DNA from: an uncultured Bacilli bacterium
Lineage (GTDB): Bacteria; Bacillota_I; Bacilli_A; RF39; UBA660
DNA: 64,000 nucleotides
Reading direction: 5' to 3'
Assembly: GCA_934098515.1 (NCBI GenBank)
Contig: CAKOOK010000001.1
Span: 62,001-126,000 of the forward strand
Below are positions 34,267-43,160 of the stretch, piece after piece. The notes beneath the pieces were generated by a model. That model was not told where the DNA came from. It ran no database searches and saw only the letters and a program-made list of their open reading frames with translations. Numbering within the stretch: the first letter of the stretch is position 1; every line of letters begins with the position of its first letter. Position numbers and translations under genes: made by a program.

Positions 34267-34666
34267 AGCAATTGTTTGGATGGAATAGACACTCTGTACA
34301 TGTTTCATATTCGCCTTGATAATCAGTCCAATCTTTTACAGTTGATAATGTAATATCAATAATTGTTGGTAAGAGCATAATTATTATACCAACAAGAATT
34401 CTTTTACCTAGTGTTTGAACACATTTTTTTAGTTCATCTTCTTTTCCTGCTTTAACTCCGTTATAGAAGATAAAGACTCCTTGACCTATAATTATTAGTG
34501 GTACAAATAGTTTGATGAACATGATTATATATCCAACAAATCTCATTACGTTTTGGATTTCTTCTCTTGAACACATGTTTTCTCCTACTGCTTCAGCGTG
34601 AACAGTTATGGGTAAGATTAAAAAAAGTAATAGTAAATATTTATAGTATTTTTTATTCGTAGTCAT
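34265..34666 (-). CDS. VirB2-like small membrane protein (copy 1) with signal peptide and Cys tail
   Basis: About 133 residues from the ATG at 34664-34666 (AAGGAAG nine bases upstream; two earlier ATGs are too close to it). A signal peptide (YLLLLFLILPITVHA) is followed by two helices, VGYIIMFIKLFVPLIIIGQG and ILVGIIIMLLPTIIDITLST, with a charged hinge KAGKEDELKKCVQTLGKR. The end CTECLFHPNNC parallels copy 2. The gene overlaps the upstream surface-protein gene by 14 bases, linking the adhesin to the machine. Confidence 0.75.
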   Translation of the reverse strand: MTTNKKYYKYLLLLFLILPITVHAEAVGENMCSREEIQNVMRFVGYIIMFIKLFVPLIIIGQGVFIFYNGVKAGKEDELKKCVQTLGKRILVGIIIMLLPTIIDITLSTVKDWTDYQGEYETCTECLFHPNNC

Positions 34667-35789
34667 ATCCATCATCTTCCTTTTGCTCTGGCATTTTAGT
34701 TACTAGTTTATAGATTACGTAACCGCATATTCCAAGTAATATTAATATTATTAAGATTAAGCCAAAGTTACTTGATTTTTTTATTGTTATTGTGTAGTCT
34801 TTAGTATCACCATTTTCTGCTGTAACAGTAATGACTACTTTACTTTTATTTTTTAGGTTTGTATTGTTTTTTATTTCGTATGTTGATGAGTCACTTTCAG
34901 TTTCAACAATCATATCTAAAGTTTTGTCACTCTTATTTATTTTTAGGGTGTACTCAGTTACATCTGGTTTAAATTCGATGTTGTATCCTTGAATTTCAAT
35001 TTTTGATAGGTTCGTATTGTTATCTTTTTCATCAGCATAAGAAAGGATTATTCTATATACTCGGCTTGTATCATCTTCAGCTTTTACAGTTATTAATATT
35101 GGCTTATCAATGTCGATATTTTCGTTGTTTTCAATTTTAACTGTTGCTTTTTCACTTTCTGGCTTAGCAGTAATTTCAATGTTTGTTATGTCTTTATTTA
35201 TTTTTAAGTTGTATGTTTCAACGTCTCTACTAAAGATAAAGTCTGTACCCTTTAAAGTAAGCTCTTTTAAGTAGTTGTTACTATCTTTTAAAGTACTAGT
35301 AGTTGTAGTAGTTGAAGTTGTAGTTTTAGAGGTAGTTACATTTGGTTTTGTAGTATTTGGCTTATATATTTTTTTAGTTGTTGTAGTAGTCGTTGTTGTT
35401 TTCTTAGTTGTAGTTGTGTATGCTAGGCCATTACTTGTTCTTGAACAGTCGTATGATGCTAGGATAGCACAGTATTTTGGGTATGCGTCACTTCTACAAG
35501 CACCACTATATGCGGTACATGAACTTTTGGCAACAAAGTATAGTGGGTCTTTGTTACCATTTGAACATTTTACTAGTCCTTCAGTGTAGAACTGTGTTTG
35601 CCAGGTTCCACTATAGCAGGTTGCTTTAACGCAGTGACCGAAATATCCTTGATTAAAGTTTGCTTGGCCATAACTTGCTTGAAAGTCTAGACATGATTGA
35701 TAATCTTTTACATATCCAACATCTAAAGCTGCATTAGCTTTTAAGGGAATTATAATTGATAGCATTGCTATTAATAAATACTTTTTCAT
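34653..35789 (-). CDS. Surface protein: Cys-rich module, Thr linker, two cadherin-like domains
   Basis: The 378 residues start with a signal peptide (LIAMLSIIIPLKANA), then a Cys-rich module of about 100 residues (GYFGHCVKATCYSG, CSNGNKDP, YDCSR), a Thr/Lys linker (about 130-170) coded by a GTT/GTA-rich low-complexity stretch, two cadherin-like beta-sandwich domains (about 175-335, each with NLxKIEIQGYNIEFKPDVTE-like starts) and a C-terminal helix with a short acidic tail. It is thus membrane-anchored and presents the module outwards. It overlaps the VirB2-like gene and shares its Cys module with the next protein upstream. Confidence 0.8.
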   Translation of the reverse strand: MKKYLLIAMLSIIIPLKANAALDVGYVKDYQSCLDFQASYGQANFNQGYFGHCVKATCYSGTWQTQFYTEGLVKCSNGNKDPLYFVAKSSCTAYSGACRSDAYPKYCAILASYDCSRTSNGLAYTTTTKKTTTTTTTTKKIYKPNTTKPNVTTSKTTTSTTTTTSTLKDSNNYLKELTLKGTDFIFSRDVETYNLKINKDITNIEITAKPESEKATVKIENNENIDIDKPILITVKAEDDTSRVYRIILSYADEKDNNTNLSKIEIQGYNIEFKPDVTEYTLKINKSDKTLDMIVETESDSSTYEIKNNTNLKNKSKVVITVTAENGDTKDYTITIKKSSNFGLILIILILLGICGYVIYKLVTKMPEQKEDDGYDYE

Positions 35790-35800
35790 ATTACCTCCAA

Positions 35801-35840
35801 AAAAAGATACCGATTTGTTAAACCAAATTTGGGTATCTTC
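35801..35840 (-). terminator. Terminator between the two Cys-module surface genes
   Basis: A long hairpin, AAGATACC...GGTATCTT with an inner CAAATTTG-type stem, followed by seven Ts on the minus strand. The Ts adjoin the GGAGG ribosome site of the next gene. Confidence 0.78.
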
Positions 35841-35876
35841 AAATCTATATTAATAATATCATAAAATTATTAATAT

Positions 35877-36473
35877 TTAAATCTTTTTGAATACATTTTT
35901 CTTATTTAAAATAAATAGTCCACCAATTAATACTGCTGCTGATGCGGTTAATGCTAGGTAATAATCTTCTACTCCAGTGTTTGGGCTTTCTTCTTTATTA
36001 CTTGGTGTTTCACTAGATGCTTCGTCTTTGTTTCCTGGATTAGTCGGAGTTGAAGGTGTATACTCGGTACCGCCTACCTTTTGTGAGCAGTTATAGAATG
36101 TTTTTTGAGTAAAGTATACGTAAGCGCCTGTATCTGTACAAGTTGCACCTTCTTTTATTGCAGATGCAGGAGCACCAGCGTCTATTATGGCGTTTGGTGT
36201 AGTGTTACCATTTGCACAGCTTACTGCATAAGTATTTAATTTCTTATGAACGTTTTTGCTGTTTGTACAAGATACTTCGATACATTCTAGGTAGTAGCCA
36301 GCAGTGGCATTAGATAAGCTAGTGCCACCATTTTGATTGGCTGCTTCTATACATTTGTTTTTTGCATCTGCTTCATCTTTAACATTCCAGATGGTTGTTG
36401 TTGTATTTTGATCTACTTTTGCAAATACACTTATAGGCATTATAAGTAATAGACTAATAAGTATTTTTTTCAT
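35877..36473 (-). CDS. Secreted Cys-rich protein with SPNTG sorting signal
   Basis: The 198 residues have a signal peptide (ILISLLLIMPISVFA), a Cys-rich module (GYYLECIEVSCTN, VSCANGNTTP, TFYNCSQ) like that of the 378-residue protein, a Ser/Pro/Asn-rich spacer, and a cell-wall sorting end: SPNTG, a hydrophobic stretch LALTASAAVLIGGLFIL and a basic tail NKKNVFKKI. The motif is a variant of LPxTG, so a sortase outside the window would be needed. Probably an adhesin or pilus-linked surface subunit. Confidence 0.78.
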   Translation of the reverse strand: MKKILISLLLIMPISVFAKVDQNTTTTIWNVKDEADAKNKCIEAANQNGGTSLSNATAGYYLECIEVSCTNSKNVHKKLNTYAVSCANGNTTPNAIIDAGAPASAIKEGATCTDTGAYVYFTQKTFYNCSQKVGGTEYTPSTPTNPGNKDEASSETPSNKEESPNTGVEDYYLALTASAAVLIGGLFILNKKNVFKKI

Positions 36474-36480
36474 ATTATTC

Positions 36481-39400
36481 CTACTTTCCTAAATATTCTT
36501 TCATTTTTTTATTTTTCTTACGAACTACTATTATTATACCCGTTCCTAAGATTATTACACTTCCAATAATTACAGCAGTCATTTCAAGTGCTTTGTTATA
36601 ACTATCTTTTTGAATGTCAATTGAGTATATGTTTGTAGCTCCATTTTCAGCAACAACTTTAATTCTAACTGTACTAAATCCTGTTAGTGAGTTGTTACCA
36701 TACATATATACTTCTGACCTACTGCTTGTTGGTGTTGCGGTTATGACTAAACTCTTTTCTCTTTTGATTTTGATTGTATAGTCTAGTTTTTCTGGTGAAA
36801 AGTCTATTCCGTAATCTTTTACTGTTAATGATGAAAGTGTGACGTCGTTAGATATTTCTAGGCCCGCTTCTTTTCTAATTACTGTTACGGTATATGATTT
36901 TGTTTGTTTACCATTTTTAACAGTTATCTTTAGGTTGTTAGCACCAACTTTTAGGCCTCTATCTCCTTCAACTGTGGCAAAGGCGTTGTCACTTTCTGGG
37001 AAAGCATATACATTTACTGATGAGTATTCGTATGGAACAGTTACTGAGTATTCATAGATTTCTTTGTTAAAGTCAAGGGCGGTTCCTTCGATTGTTAAGG
37101 TGTCTAGATAAGCACTTGTACTAGTTTCTTCTTCTGCACCTTTTTTAATAAATGTTAGAACGTAACTTCTTGTTATACCAGACTCACTTATTACTTCAAG
37201 AACTGATGTTGTAATATCTTCAGTTAGTTCTATTTCACGAGGTTCATTACCTTCAACAAATGATGATGTATCACTTGCTAGTGTACCATTGATACTTACT
37301 TTTTTAGTGTTTTTTGGTACTTCAATGTTATAGTCTGTTACGTATGGATCAAATTCAATTTTACCTTTACTTACTGTTAAATCTGTTAGAAGGTTGTTAG
37401 ATACACGGTTATCTGTTCTTGTAGCGATGATTGTGTAAGTTCTTACTTTGCCTTCTTTGTTTTTGATTTTGATTAAGATTTTATTTTCACCATAATCTAG
37501 GTCTACTGTTCTTGGTTCGAAACCTTCAACGTATGATGCATCAGAACTTGTTAGAGTTGCAAATACACTTATTTTACTACTGTTTACTTCTATTTTATAA
37601 CCCATTGATAATGAGTCAAAGCCAGCTAGTGTTTTGTCATTTTTAAGTCTATTTGATAGTAGTGAGTATTCACTTGGCATAACGTCTAAGTAAGCGTTTT
37701 CTCCTTCAATGCTATTTAAGGTTACTGCTACATCGTTTGCATCTTTTACACTTAATGTTTGTAAAGTATTGGTAATATCTGCATCATGAACTATTGCAAA
37801 CATTGGTCTACTTAAGATTCCTTTTTCATCTTTTACCCATGCATAGTATAGACCTGCTTCTTTTTGTTCATAAGCAACTGCATTTGAATCGGCAAAGTCT
37901 TTCCAGATGCTATCTACTGTTGGGTTTTCAGAGTTATCTAAATAATAGCTTTTAACTTCATTAGTTATTTTTCTACCTTTAATTGTGATTGTACCTAATC
38001 CTTGATTTAGCAATGATGCGGTTATTTCAATTGCAGGTCTTGTTCCATTTGAGCATGATACTAAGTATGTTTTATGGCATGTTCCATTTTTAACTTTATC
38101 GCATGTGTTTTCGGTTAGTTCAACTGGATTTTGAGTATAATCTTTTGCGCAAGTGAACATATCCATTACATCAGTAGCATCAGTTATTTTATTATTTTTC
38201 TTTTCGTAACAGATTTTGATTTTTTTACTTGTATCTGTTACGTCTGTTTGTTTGTCACTAGTTTTGCAATTTTTTTCACCATCACCATTTAAAGCGTTGC
38301 ATTCATCTTCAGTTTGGACTGATGCCTCAATTGCATATTTATTTGATAGGTCTTCTTCAGACCAAATGTATTTGTTTTCTGTTTCATTATGGTAGCATCT
38401 AGCTTCTACTTGTTCTTCTTCATCTGCACATGATGATTTATCCAGTACTCTTGATGTTAGGTTGTTACGATATACGAATCCTTCTTTACCATTGTAGGTT
38501 ACTTTGCAGTACTGATTATTTGAGTATGAGCAAGCTGATGTCACGCTTCCATTAATTGTTACTTTTTCAGCACAAGATATTTTATCATTTGCTTTTTTGT
38601 TTATTTCACTTTCACTAGAATAAAAATCTGTAGTTCTTAGGGTATATCTTGTTTGACTTTTACAACTTTCAGGAAGTACGTCAAAACTAGTTACTAGCAA
38701 GTTACGGTAAACTTTAGTAGTTGTATTTACGGCTACACCGTTTACTTTTGTAACAATACAAGTTGGGTTAGCACCTGATGTTTCACAAGTTGTTACGTAT
38801 ACCTCATCTCCACATGATACTTCGTAACCACCAGCTGATGCGTTTGCTTTTGCATATCTTACATCATTTATTGGCTCAGAAGTTATGCTTGGTGTTGGGA
38901 CTGGGGTTACTGGTGAAGGATTACCACTACTACATGCTGAAGGTTTAGTTTCACTATAATACTTTGTGTCTAATCCTGTGTAATTTTTACCATTATAAGT
39001 AAATGCACATAGTGCTCCTTGAGAATTACCACTACAAGTTGTTACTTTAATTTGCGAACATTTTTTGATTGTTTCATTTTTTCCAGAACTATTTTTTACT
39101 GTAACGTCTGATTTTATCCAAGCTTGTTTATTTACTGTATAGCCACCATTTGTATTACAATCGGATGGTTTTGTATAATTATAGTATTTGCTATTCAAAC
39201 CTGAATAAACCTTTCCATTATAAGTAAATGAACATATTGCACCTTGTGAGTTCCCGTTACATGTTGTTACATGGATTTGCGAACATTTCTTTATTTTTTC
39301 ATTGCTTCCTGAACTGTTTTTTACTGAAGTGTCTTGAGTTATCCAAGCAGTTTTGTTTACTTGGTATCCACCACCTGTTACGGTAATGTTAGCAATTAAT

Positions 39401-39798
39401 TTGGTCCTTTGGAAGCCATAATAAAGTTCTACCTTTGCATTTCCTACACTTGTACCTTTAATAGTAGTAACTACGCCGCTTCTTGATACATTGTTTGTTA
39501 ATGAAATAAAATCATTTCCTTGTAAAATATTATTACTTCCAGAAGTTCCTCCTGCGTCTGTTCCGTAGCCACATTTTGTTGCTATATCACGTCTAATTTC
39601 GACTGATTCTCCAACTTTAACTGTATAATTAAATACATCGCCTTCTTTGCAAGATTTTGCGGCTAGGGTGTCATTGTTTTGAACTTCTTTTTGTGATTCG
39701 GTTTTACTATTATTGTTTAAACTTATCTTGGATATACTGAAAAAAATTATTGGTAAGATAAGTAGTAATAATAAATATAGATATTTTTTCTTTTTCAT
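36481..39798 (-). CDS. Giant surface protein with tandem Cys modules and cadherin-like domains
   Basis: The 1105 residues begin with a signal/anchor helix. Residues 143-290 are two tandem copies of a 75-residue module (KKCSQI.VTTC.GNSQGA.C.FTYNGK). More distant Cys-rich SH3-like units follow to about 620, including SCSNGTRP as in the two smaller neighbours. From about 690 on lie four or five cadherin-like beta-sandwich domains (LLTDLTVSKGKIEFDPYVTD and similar). A C-terminal helix and basic tail anchor it. It is the first gene of the locus and most likely an adhesin that the secretion/pilus machine displays or works with. Confidence 0.82.
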   Translation of the reverse strand: MKKKKYLYLLLLLILPIIFFSISKISLNNNSKTESQKEVQNNDTLAAKSCKEGDVFNYTVKVGESVEIRRDIATKCGYGTDAGGTSGSNNILQGNDFISLTNNVSRSGVVTTIKGTSVGNAKVELYYGFQRTKLIANITVTGGGYQVNKTAWITQDTSVKNSSGSNEKIKKCSQIHVTTCNGNSQGAICSFTYNGKVYSGLNSKYYNYTKPSDCNTNGGYTVNKQAWIKSDVTVKNSSGKNETIKKCSQIKVTTCSGNSQGALCAFTYNGKNYTGLDTKYYSETKPSACSSGNPSPVTPVPTPSITSEPINDVRYAKANASAGGYEVSCGDEVYVTTCETSGANPTCIVTKVNGVAVNTTTKVYRNLLVTSFDVLPESCKSQTRYTLRTTDFYSSESEINKKANDKISCAEKVTINGSVTSACSYSNNQYCKVTYNGKEGFVYRNNLTSRVLDKSSCADEEEQVEARCYHNETENKYIWSEEDLSNKYAIEASVQTEDECNALNGDGEKNCKTSDKQTDVTDTSKKIKICYEKKNNKITDATDVMDMFTCAKDYTQNPVELTENTCDKVKNGTCHKTYLVSCSNGTRPAIEITASLLNQGLGTITIKGRKITNEVKSYYLDNSENPTVDSIWKDFADSNAVAYEQKEAGLYYAWVKDEKGILSRPMFAIVHDADITNTLQTLSVKDANDVAVTLNSIEGENAYLDVMPSEYSLLSNRLKNDKTLAGFDSLSMGYKIEVNSSKISVFATLTSSDASYVEGFEPRTVDLDYGENKILIKIKNKEGKVRTYTIIATRTDNRVSNNLLTDLTVSKGKIEFDPYVTDYNIEVPKNTKKVSINGTLASDTSSFVEGNEPREIELTEDITTSVLEVISESGITRSYVLTFIKKGAEEETSTSAYLDTLTIEGTALDFNKEIYEYSVTVPYEYSSVNVYAFPESDNAFATVEGDRGLKVGANNLKITVKNGKQTKSYTVTVIRKEAGLEISNDVTLSSLTVKDYGIDFSPEKLDYTIKIKREKSLVITATPTSSRSEVYMYGNNSLTGFSTVRIKVVAENGATNIYSIDIQKDSYNKALEMTAVIIGSVIILGTGIIIVVRKKNKKMKEYLGK
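38929..39372 (-). repeat. Tandem duplication of a 75-codon Cys module
   Basis: Two adjacent copies, about 225 bases each (39148-39372 and 38929-39147), code KIKKCSQIHVTTCNGNSQGA and TIKKCSQIKVTTCSGNSQGA. They differ at scattered positions, so the duplication is not very recent. Confidence 0.8.
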
Positions 39799-39940
39799 TT
39801 TACACGCTCCTACTTTCTATATATTATTGTAAAGCATACGTTAAAAAAAAGCAATAAAAAAGAAAGATGTCAGCTTAAATTTATGTTCTTGCACTTAAAT
39901 GTTAATAAAAAAACATTAATTATTTATTTTTGTAATATAA

Positions 39941-39996
39941 AAAGATACATGTTTACCTTAACTTATAATGTATTATAGGTAATTAATGTATCTCTT
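39941..39996 (-). terminator. Long hairpin downstream of the 94-aa gene
   Basis: AAAGATACAT pairs with ATGTATCTCTTT, and TTACCT with AGGTAA inside; Ts follow on the minus strand. The 210-base gap 39799-40009 holds this and nothing else I can recognise except an AT-rich promoter-like region for the surface-protein gene. Confidence 0.5.
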
Positions 39997-40009
39997 TTAC
40001 TTACTTAAA

Positions 40010-40294
40010 TTAATTTTGAGTTAATAAAATATATTGAGCAAGAAGATTTTTAAAATTTTCTATGTATACTAATAAAGCTTCTAAAAAGTCATCTTCGCTT
40101 TCTAGTCCATCTTTCATATCTAGTATTTCTTTGCTTTTTAGATAATTTAAATCAACTTTTGAATCTTCAGCTAATTTGTCAATAATAGCATTTATTTCTT
40201 TTACCGAATTTATGATTTCCATTCTTTTGTCTGGAATATCTAATGTTTTAAAAGTTTCCATGTACTCACTGAAGGCATCGTTAAATTCAGTCAT
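40010..40294 (-). CDS. Small helical unknown protein, 94 aa
   Basis: An acidic, fully helical protein (FKTLDIPDKRMEIINSVKEI, ESEDDFLEALLVYIENFKNL) without membrane segment. Its start overlaps the stop of the 175-residue coiled-coil gene by one base, so they are translated together. Function not recognised; a small regulator or binding partner of the neighbour is possible. Confidence 0.6.
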   Translation of the reverse strand: MTEFNDAFSEYMETFKTLDIPDKRMEIINSVKEINAIIDKLAEDSKVDLNYLKSKEILDMKDGLESEDDFLEALLVYIENFKNLLAQYILLTQN

Positions 40295-40821
40295 TATTTG
40301 CTTTTTCCTCCATATAAAGCATCAATTTCACTTGACTTCATATTTTCAATATTTAGTTTATCTGGTTTTTTTGCGAATAATTTGGTTACTGGAGATAAAT
40401 TTTGATATCTTGCTTTAGCCCTTTTAAAAGCTAGCATTTTAGCGCCTTGTTCTTTTGATTCTTCTGCTTGCCTTTGTTCTTCTGTTTTTCTAGCTTCTAA
40501 TAGTTCGTTATCTCTTTCGTAAGCAGCGGATCTTTTATCAGGGTCCATTCCACGATAGTAATCTTCTCTTTCTTTAATCTCGTCATGTTGTTTACGTTCT
40601 TCTGGTGTCATATTTTTTAGTGCTTCAGCAAGTTCTTCTTTTCTTTTTGCGCTTTTCTCATAGAATTCATCTAGTTCATCTTTTCTTCTTGCTTCAGCTA
40701 ATTCTTTGTCCCATTCAGCTTCAGTCATACCAAAATATGGATTATCGATTGGGCTTACTCCTTCTTGATAGGCATTATCATAAAATTCTCTATCTCTTTT
40801 TAAATCTTCTTCTCTACTCAT
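40294..40821 (-). CDS. Charged coiled-coil protein, about 175 aa
   Basis: Starting at the ATG at 40819-40821, the protein is very rich in Glu, Lys, Arg and Asp (EAEWDKELAEARRKDELDEF, SAKRKEELAEALKNMTPEER) and predicted to be one long helix or coiled coil. It has no signal peptide. Upstream is dnaI with about 70 bases between. A terminator-like hairpin lies after its partner gene. Family not recognised. Confidence 0.6.
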   Translation of the reverse strand: MSREEDLKRDREFYDNAYQEGVSPIDNPYFGMTEAEWDKELAEARRKDELDEFYEKSAKRKEELAEALKNMTPEERKQHDEIKEREDYYRGMDPDKRSAAYERDNELLEARKTEEQRQAEESKEQGAKMLAFKRAKARYQNLSPVTKLFAKKPDKLNIENMKSSEIDALYGGKSK

Positions 40822-40891
40822 AACAAGCACCTCTTTCTTATTTTGATATTATCATTAAATAATTTATTTTTCAACATTTGCATTTTTTTGT

Positions 40892-41803
40892 TTACACTTG
40901 CTTTCTTCTGTTATCACTTATTAATTCAAGATTATCTGTTAATTGTTTGATTCTTTCCATTATTCTTCCGGATTTTATTTGTTCTTCTGCTGATTTAGAT
41001 GTACTAAAGTGAGATGCTAGTTCTTCTAGGTTTAAATTTGATGTGAAGAATGTTGCTTTTTTTTCTTCCATTCTATATTGAAGAATGGTTCCTAGGACTT
41101 CATCCCTGTTCCAGCCGGTTACAGTTTCTGCGCCAAGATCATCTAGGAGTAAAAGATCTGCTTCTTTTAATTCTTTGATTCTTGTGTAATAGTCGTCATT
41201 TGTAAATGATTCTTTAAGGCTTCTTAGTAGTTCTGGGTAGTAGATAATAAGTGCGGTGTAGCCTTCTTTTGATAGTTCATTTAGAAGAGCACTAATTAGG
41301 TAGGTTTTACCACTACCAAAGGAGCCATGTAAGTATAAGCCTTTTTCTGTTTTTCCTTCTTTGAAATTATCGTAGAATTTTTTTAACCATTTGATTATTT
41401 TTACTCTTTTAGCATCAGTGATATCGATGTTAGACATTTTGGCAGTTTTAATTTCATATGGCATTTCAAAGAATTCTGATTTTATTTCGGCTTTTTCTTT
41501 AAGGATTGCTTTTTTATATTTGCAAGCAACATAGTTAAATGTTACGGAGTCTTCGTCAATGGTTGGATAGTATACTGCACCTTCAACTTTATTTTTGCAC
41601 ATGTGAATGCTTTTGCAGTTTTTACAGTTTTCTAGTTCTTGCATTGTTCTTTCAATTTTTGATGTGTATTTGTAAGCAATGTTATCTTTTATTTTGAGTC
41701 TTTTGACTGTTTTTTTGAATTCTTCGTTTGTTAGAGCATGGGCATAATCTTTTTTCAGAGCATCATCTAAGTTTGGTTTTTGGTATTTTTTTAATTCTTC
41801 CAT
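40892..41803 (-). CDS. dnaI: Primosomal helicase loader DnaI
   Basis: DnaI loads the replicative helicase DnaC. The 303 residues have a Cys-containing N-terminal zinc region (ENCKNCKSIHMCKNKVEGAV) that contacts the helicase, and an AAA+ domain with Walker A LHGSFGSGKTYLISALL, Walker B LLLDDLGAE and sensor residues FTSNLNLEEL. It lies directly after dnaB with one base between, the normal order in Bacilli. High confidence. Confidence 0.95.
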   Translation of the reverse strand: MEELKKYQKPNLDDALKKDYAHALTNEEFKKTVKRLKIKDNIAYKYTSKIERTMQELENCKNCKSIHMCKNKVEGAVYYPTIDEDSVTFNYVACKYKKAILKEKAEIKSEFFEMPYEIKTAKMSNIDITDAKRVKIIKWLKKFYDNFKEGKTEKGLYLHGSFGSGKTYLISALLNELSKEGYTALIIYYPELLRSLKESFTNDDYYTRIKELKEADLLLLDDLGAETVTGWNRDEVLGTILQYRMEEKKATFFTSNLNLEELASHFSTSKSAEEQIKSGRIMERIKQLTDNLELISDNRRKQV

Positions 41804-41804
41804 G

Positions 41805-43079
41805 TTATCTAAACTCCTTTAATAGATTTTCCATTTCTTTTTGTTCTTCTTCGCTTATTTCTTCTTTTGTTTGGTCTTTACCGAACCATACAGGAAGTTT
41901 GCTTACGTTTTTGACTTCTTTTTTAGGTTTCTTTTTGTATTCTTTTTCAGCTTCTTTCATGGCTTCGCGTGCGGTTTTGATTCCAAGGCGAGCCCACTGT
42001 CCAGCGATTGTTTCAATAAATGCTTTAGTTAGTTTGTTATTGTTTATTTTTAGGACATAGTCAATTAGGACGTTGATTACTGCAGGAGTCATGTTTAGTT
42101 CAATCGCTAGGTATTCTAAAATTTTTAAGTCTGATGCAGTTGGTGTGCCAATTTTGTATTTACTTCTTAAAAAGTCATATGGTGTTGTGTTTTCAAAGAT
42201 GTAGATCATTTTACCTCTACTTGATGTATCTCCATCTGGAGTTTTTAAGTGTTCCGGCTGAGTTCTATAGATGAGTGTTGGTAGTGCCCCAGTGTTGTTG
42301 TATTCATAATATTTTCTAACTTCTTTTTGAAGGATATCTCTGTTAAGCATTCCTTGTTCATCTAAGCATATACGCATGATTTCACTCATTTTTAAAGTAT
42401 CTAGGTTGTAGACGAAAGCTAGTGAGTTTATTAGTTCTTTATTTTTCTTATTTAGTGTTTTTTCATTTAAAATGTTATTTGGGATGCTTGATGATAGAAG
42501 GTCAAAGTCAATTAGATTGGTTACTTCGGGTTTGTTTGTTTCTTTTTCTTTGATGGATGATCCTGCTAGCATAGATGCGGGTACTGATGAAAATGTTGTA
42601 TTTATTTTTTCACTTATTTCTTCAAAACCTGTATAGTTAAAAGTTTTCTTTTTATAGTTTTTGATAAGTTCTTCGTATTCATCTTTACCTATGTTATTAT
42701 ATAAGACAATATTTAAGATTGGATGATTAAAGAATTCTGATGCTGATAATGGTGCGTATAGTTCATAGATGTAACTATTTAATTCTTCACCGTCTTTGTA
42801 GTATGTTCTAAGAAGTCCAGTTGCTTCTAAGGCTTTTCTTGATTCTTTAATATCATCTAGTTTAGTTTTTAAGATGGTCATTAGGTGATGATGTGTGTGT
42901 GTTATGCTTGATGTTTCACTTTTGTCTAGGTCACTCCATAAAGATAAGTATAAGCTTACTGGAAGAGCACCAATGATAGGTTCGTAAAGACTTATTAAGT
43001 TTTTTTTGTCGTATTCAGTTAATAAAGTTTTGTTTATTACTGTATAAAGATCTGCTGGTAGTAAGCTTATATATTTCAT
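41805..43079 (-). CDS. dnaB: Replication initiation and membrane attachment protein DnaB
   Basis: The Bacilli-type DnaB helps DnaD and DnaI load the helicase at the origin. The 424 residues contain the N-terminal winged-helix region (YISLLPADLYTVINKTLL; LISLYEPIIGALPVSLYLSL) and a C-terminal DnaB/DnaD-like helical domain (ELNMTPAVINVLIDYVL; QWARLGIKTAREAMKEAEK), then a basic tail ending before EEEQKEMENLLKEFR. It heads the dnaB-dnaI pair. This pair is a good marker for class Bacilli. Confidence 0.93.
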   Translation of the reverse strand: MKYISLLPADLYTVINKTLLTEYDKKNLISLYEPIIGALPVSLYLSLWSDLDKSETSSITHTHHHLMTILKTKLDDIKESRKALEATGLLRTYYKDGEELNSYIYELYAPLSASEFFNHPILNIVLYNNIGKDEYEELIKNYKKKTFNYTGFEEISEKINTTFSSVPASMLAGSSIKEKETNKPEVTNLIDFDLLSSSIPNNILNEKTLNKKNKELINSLAFVYNLDTLKMSEIMRICLDEQGMLNRDILQKEVRKYYEYNNTGALPTLIYRTQPEHLKTPDGDTSSRGKMIYIFENTTPYDFLRSKYKIGTPTASDLKILEYLAIELNMTPAVINVLIDYVLKINNNKLTKAFIETIAGQWARLGIKTAREAMKEAEKEYKKKPKKEVKNVSKLPVWFGKDQTKEEISEEEQKEMENLLKEFR

Positions 43080-43138
43080 GGAATCACCCTCTTCTTTTTT
43101 ATATTCTACATATTTTTTTATTTATTTACAAGTTAAAA

Positions 43139-43160
43139 AAGAAAGTTTTTAGGCTTTCTT
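43139..43160 (-). terminator. Terminator of the C1 peptidase gene
   Basis: AAGAAAG and CTTTCTT flank an eight-base loop, followed by Ts on the minus strand. Confidence 0.7.

Noticed and set aside
17426..34675. Integrative conjugative element
   Set aside because: No relaxase, integrase, excisionase, att repeats or cargo genes are visible, and the flanks are core genes. Cannot be excluded beyond the window.
35275..35450. Repetitive GTT/GTA-rich stretch as CRISPR or regulatory repeat
   Set aside because: It is the codon pattern of a Thr-rich linker in the surface protein, with no spacer structure.
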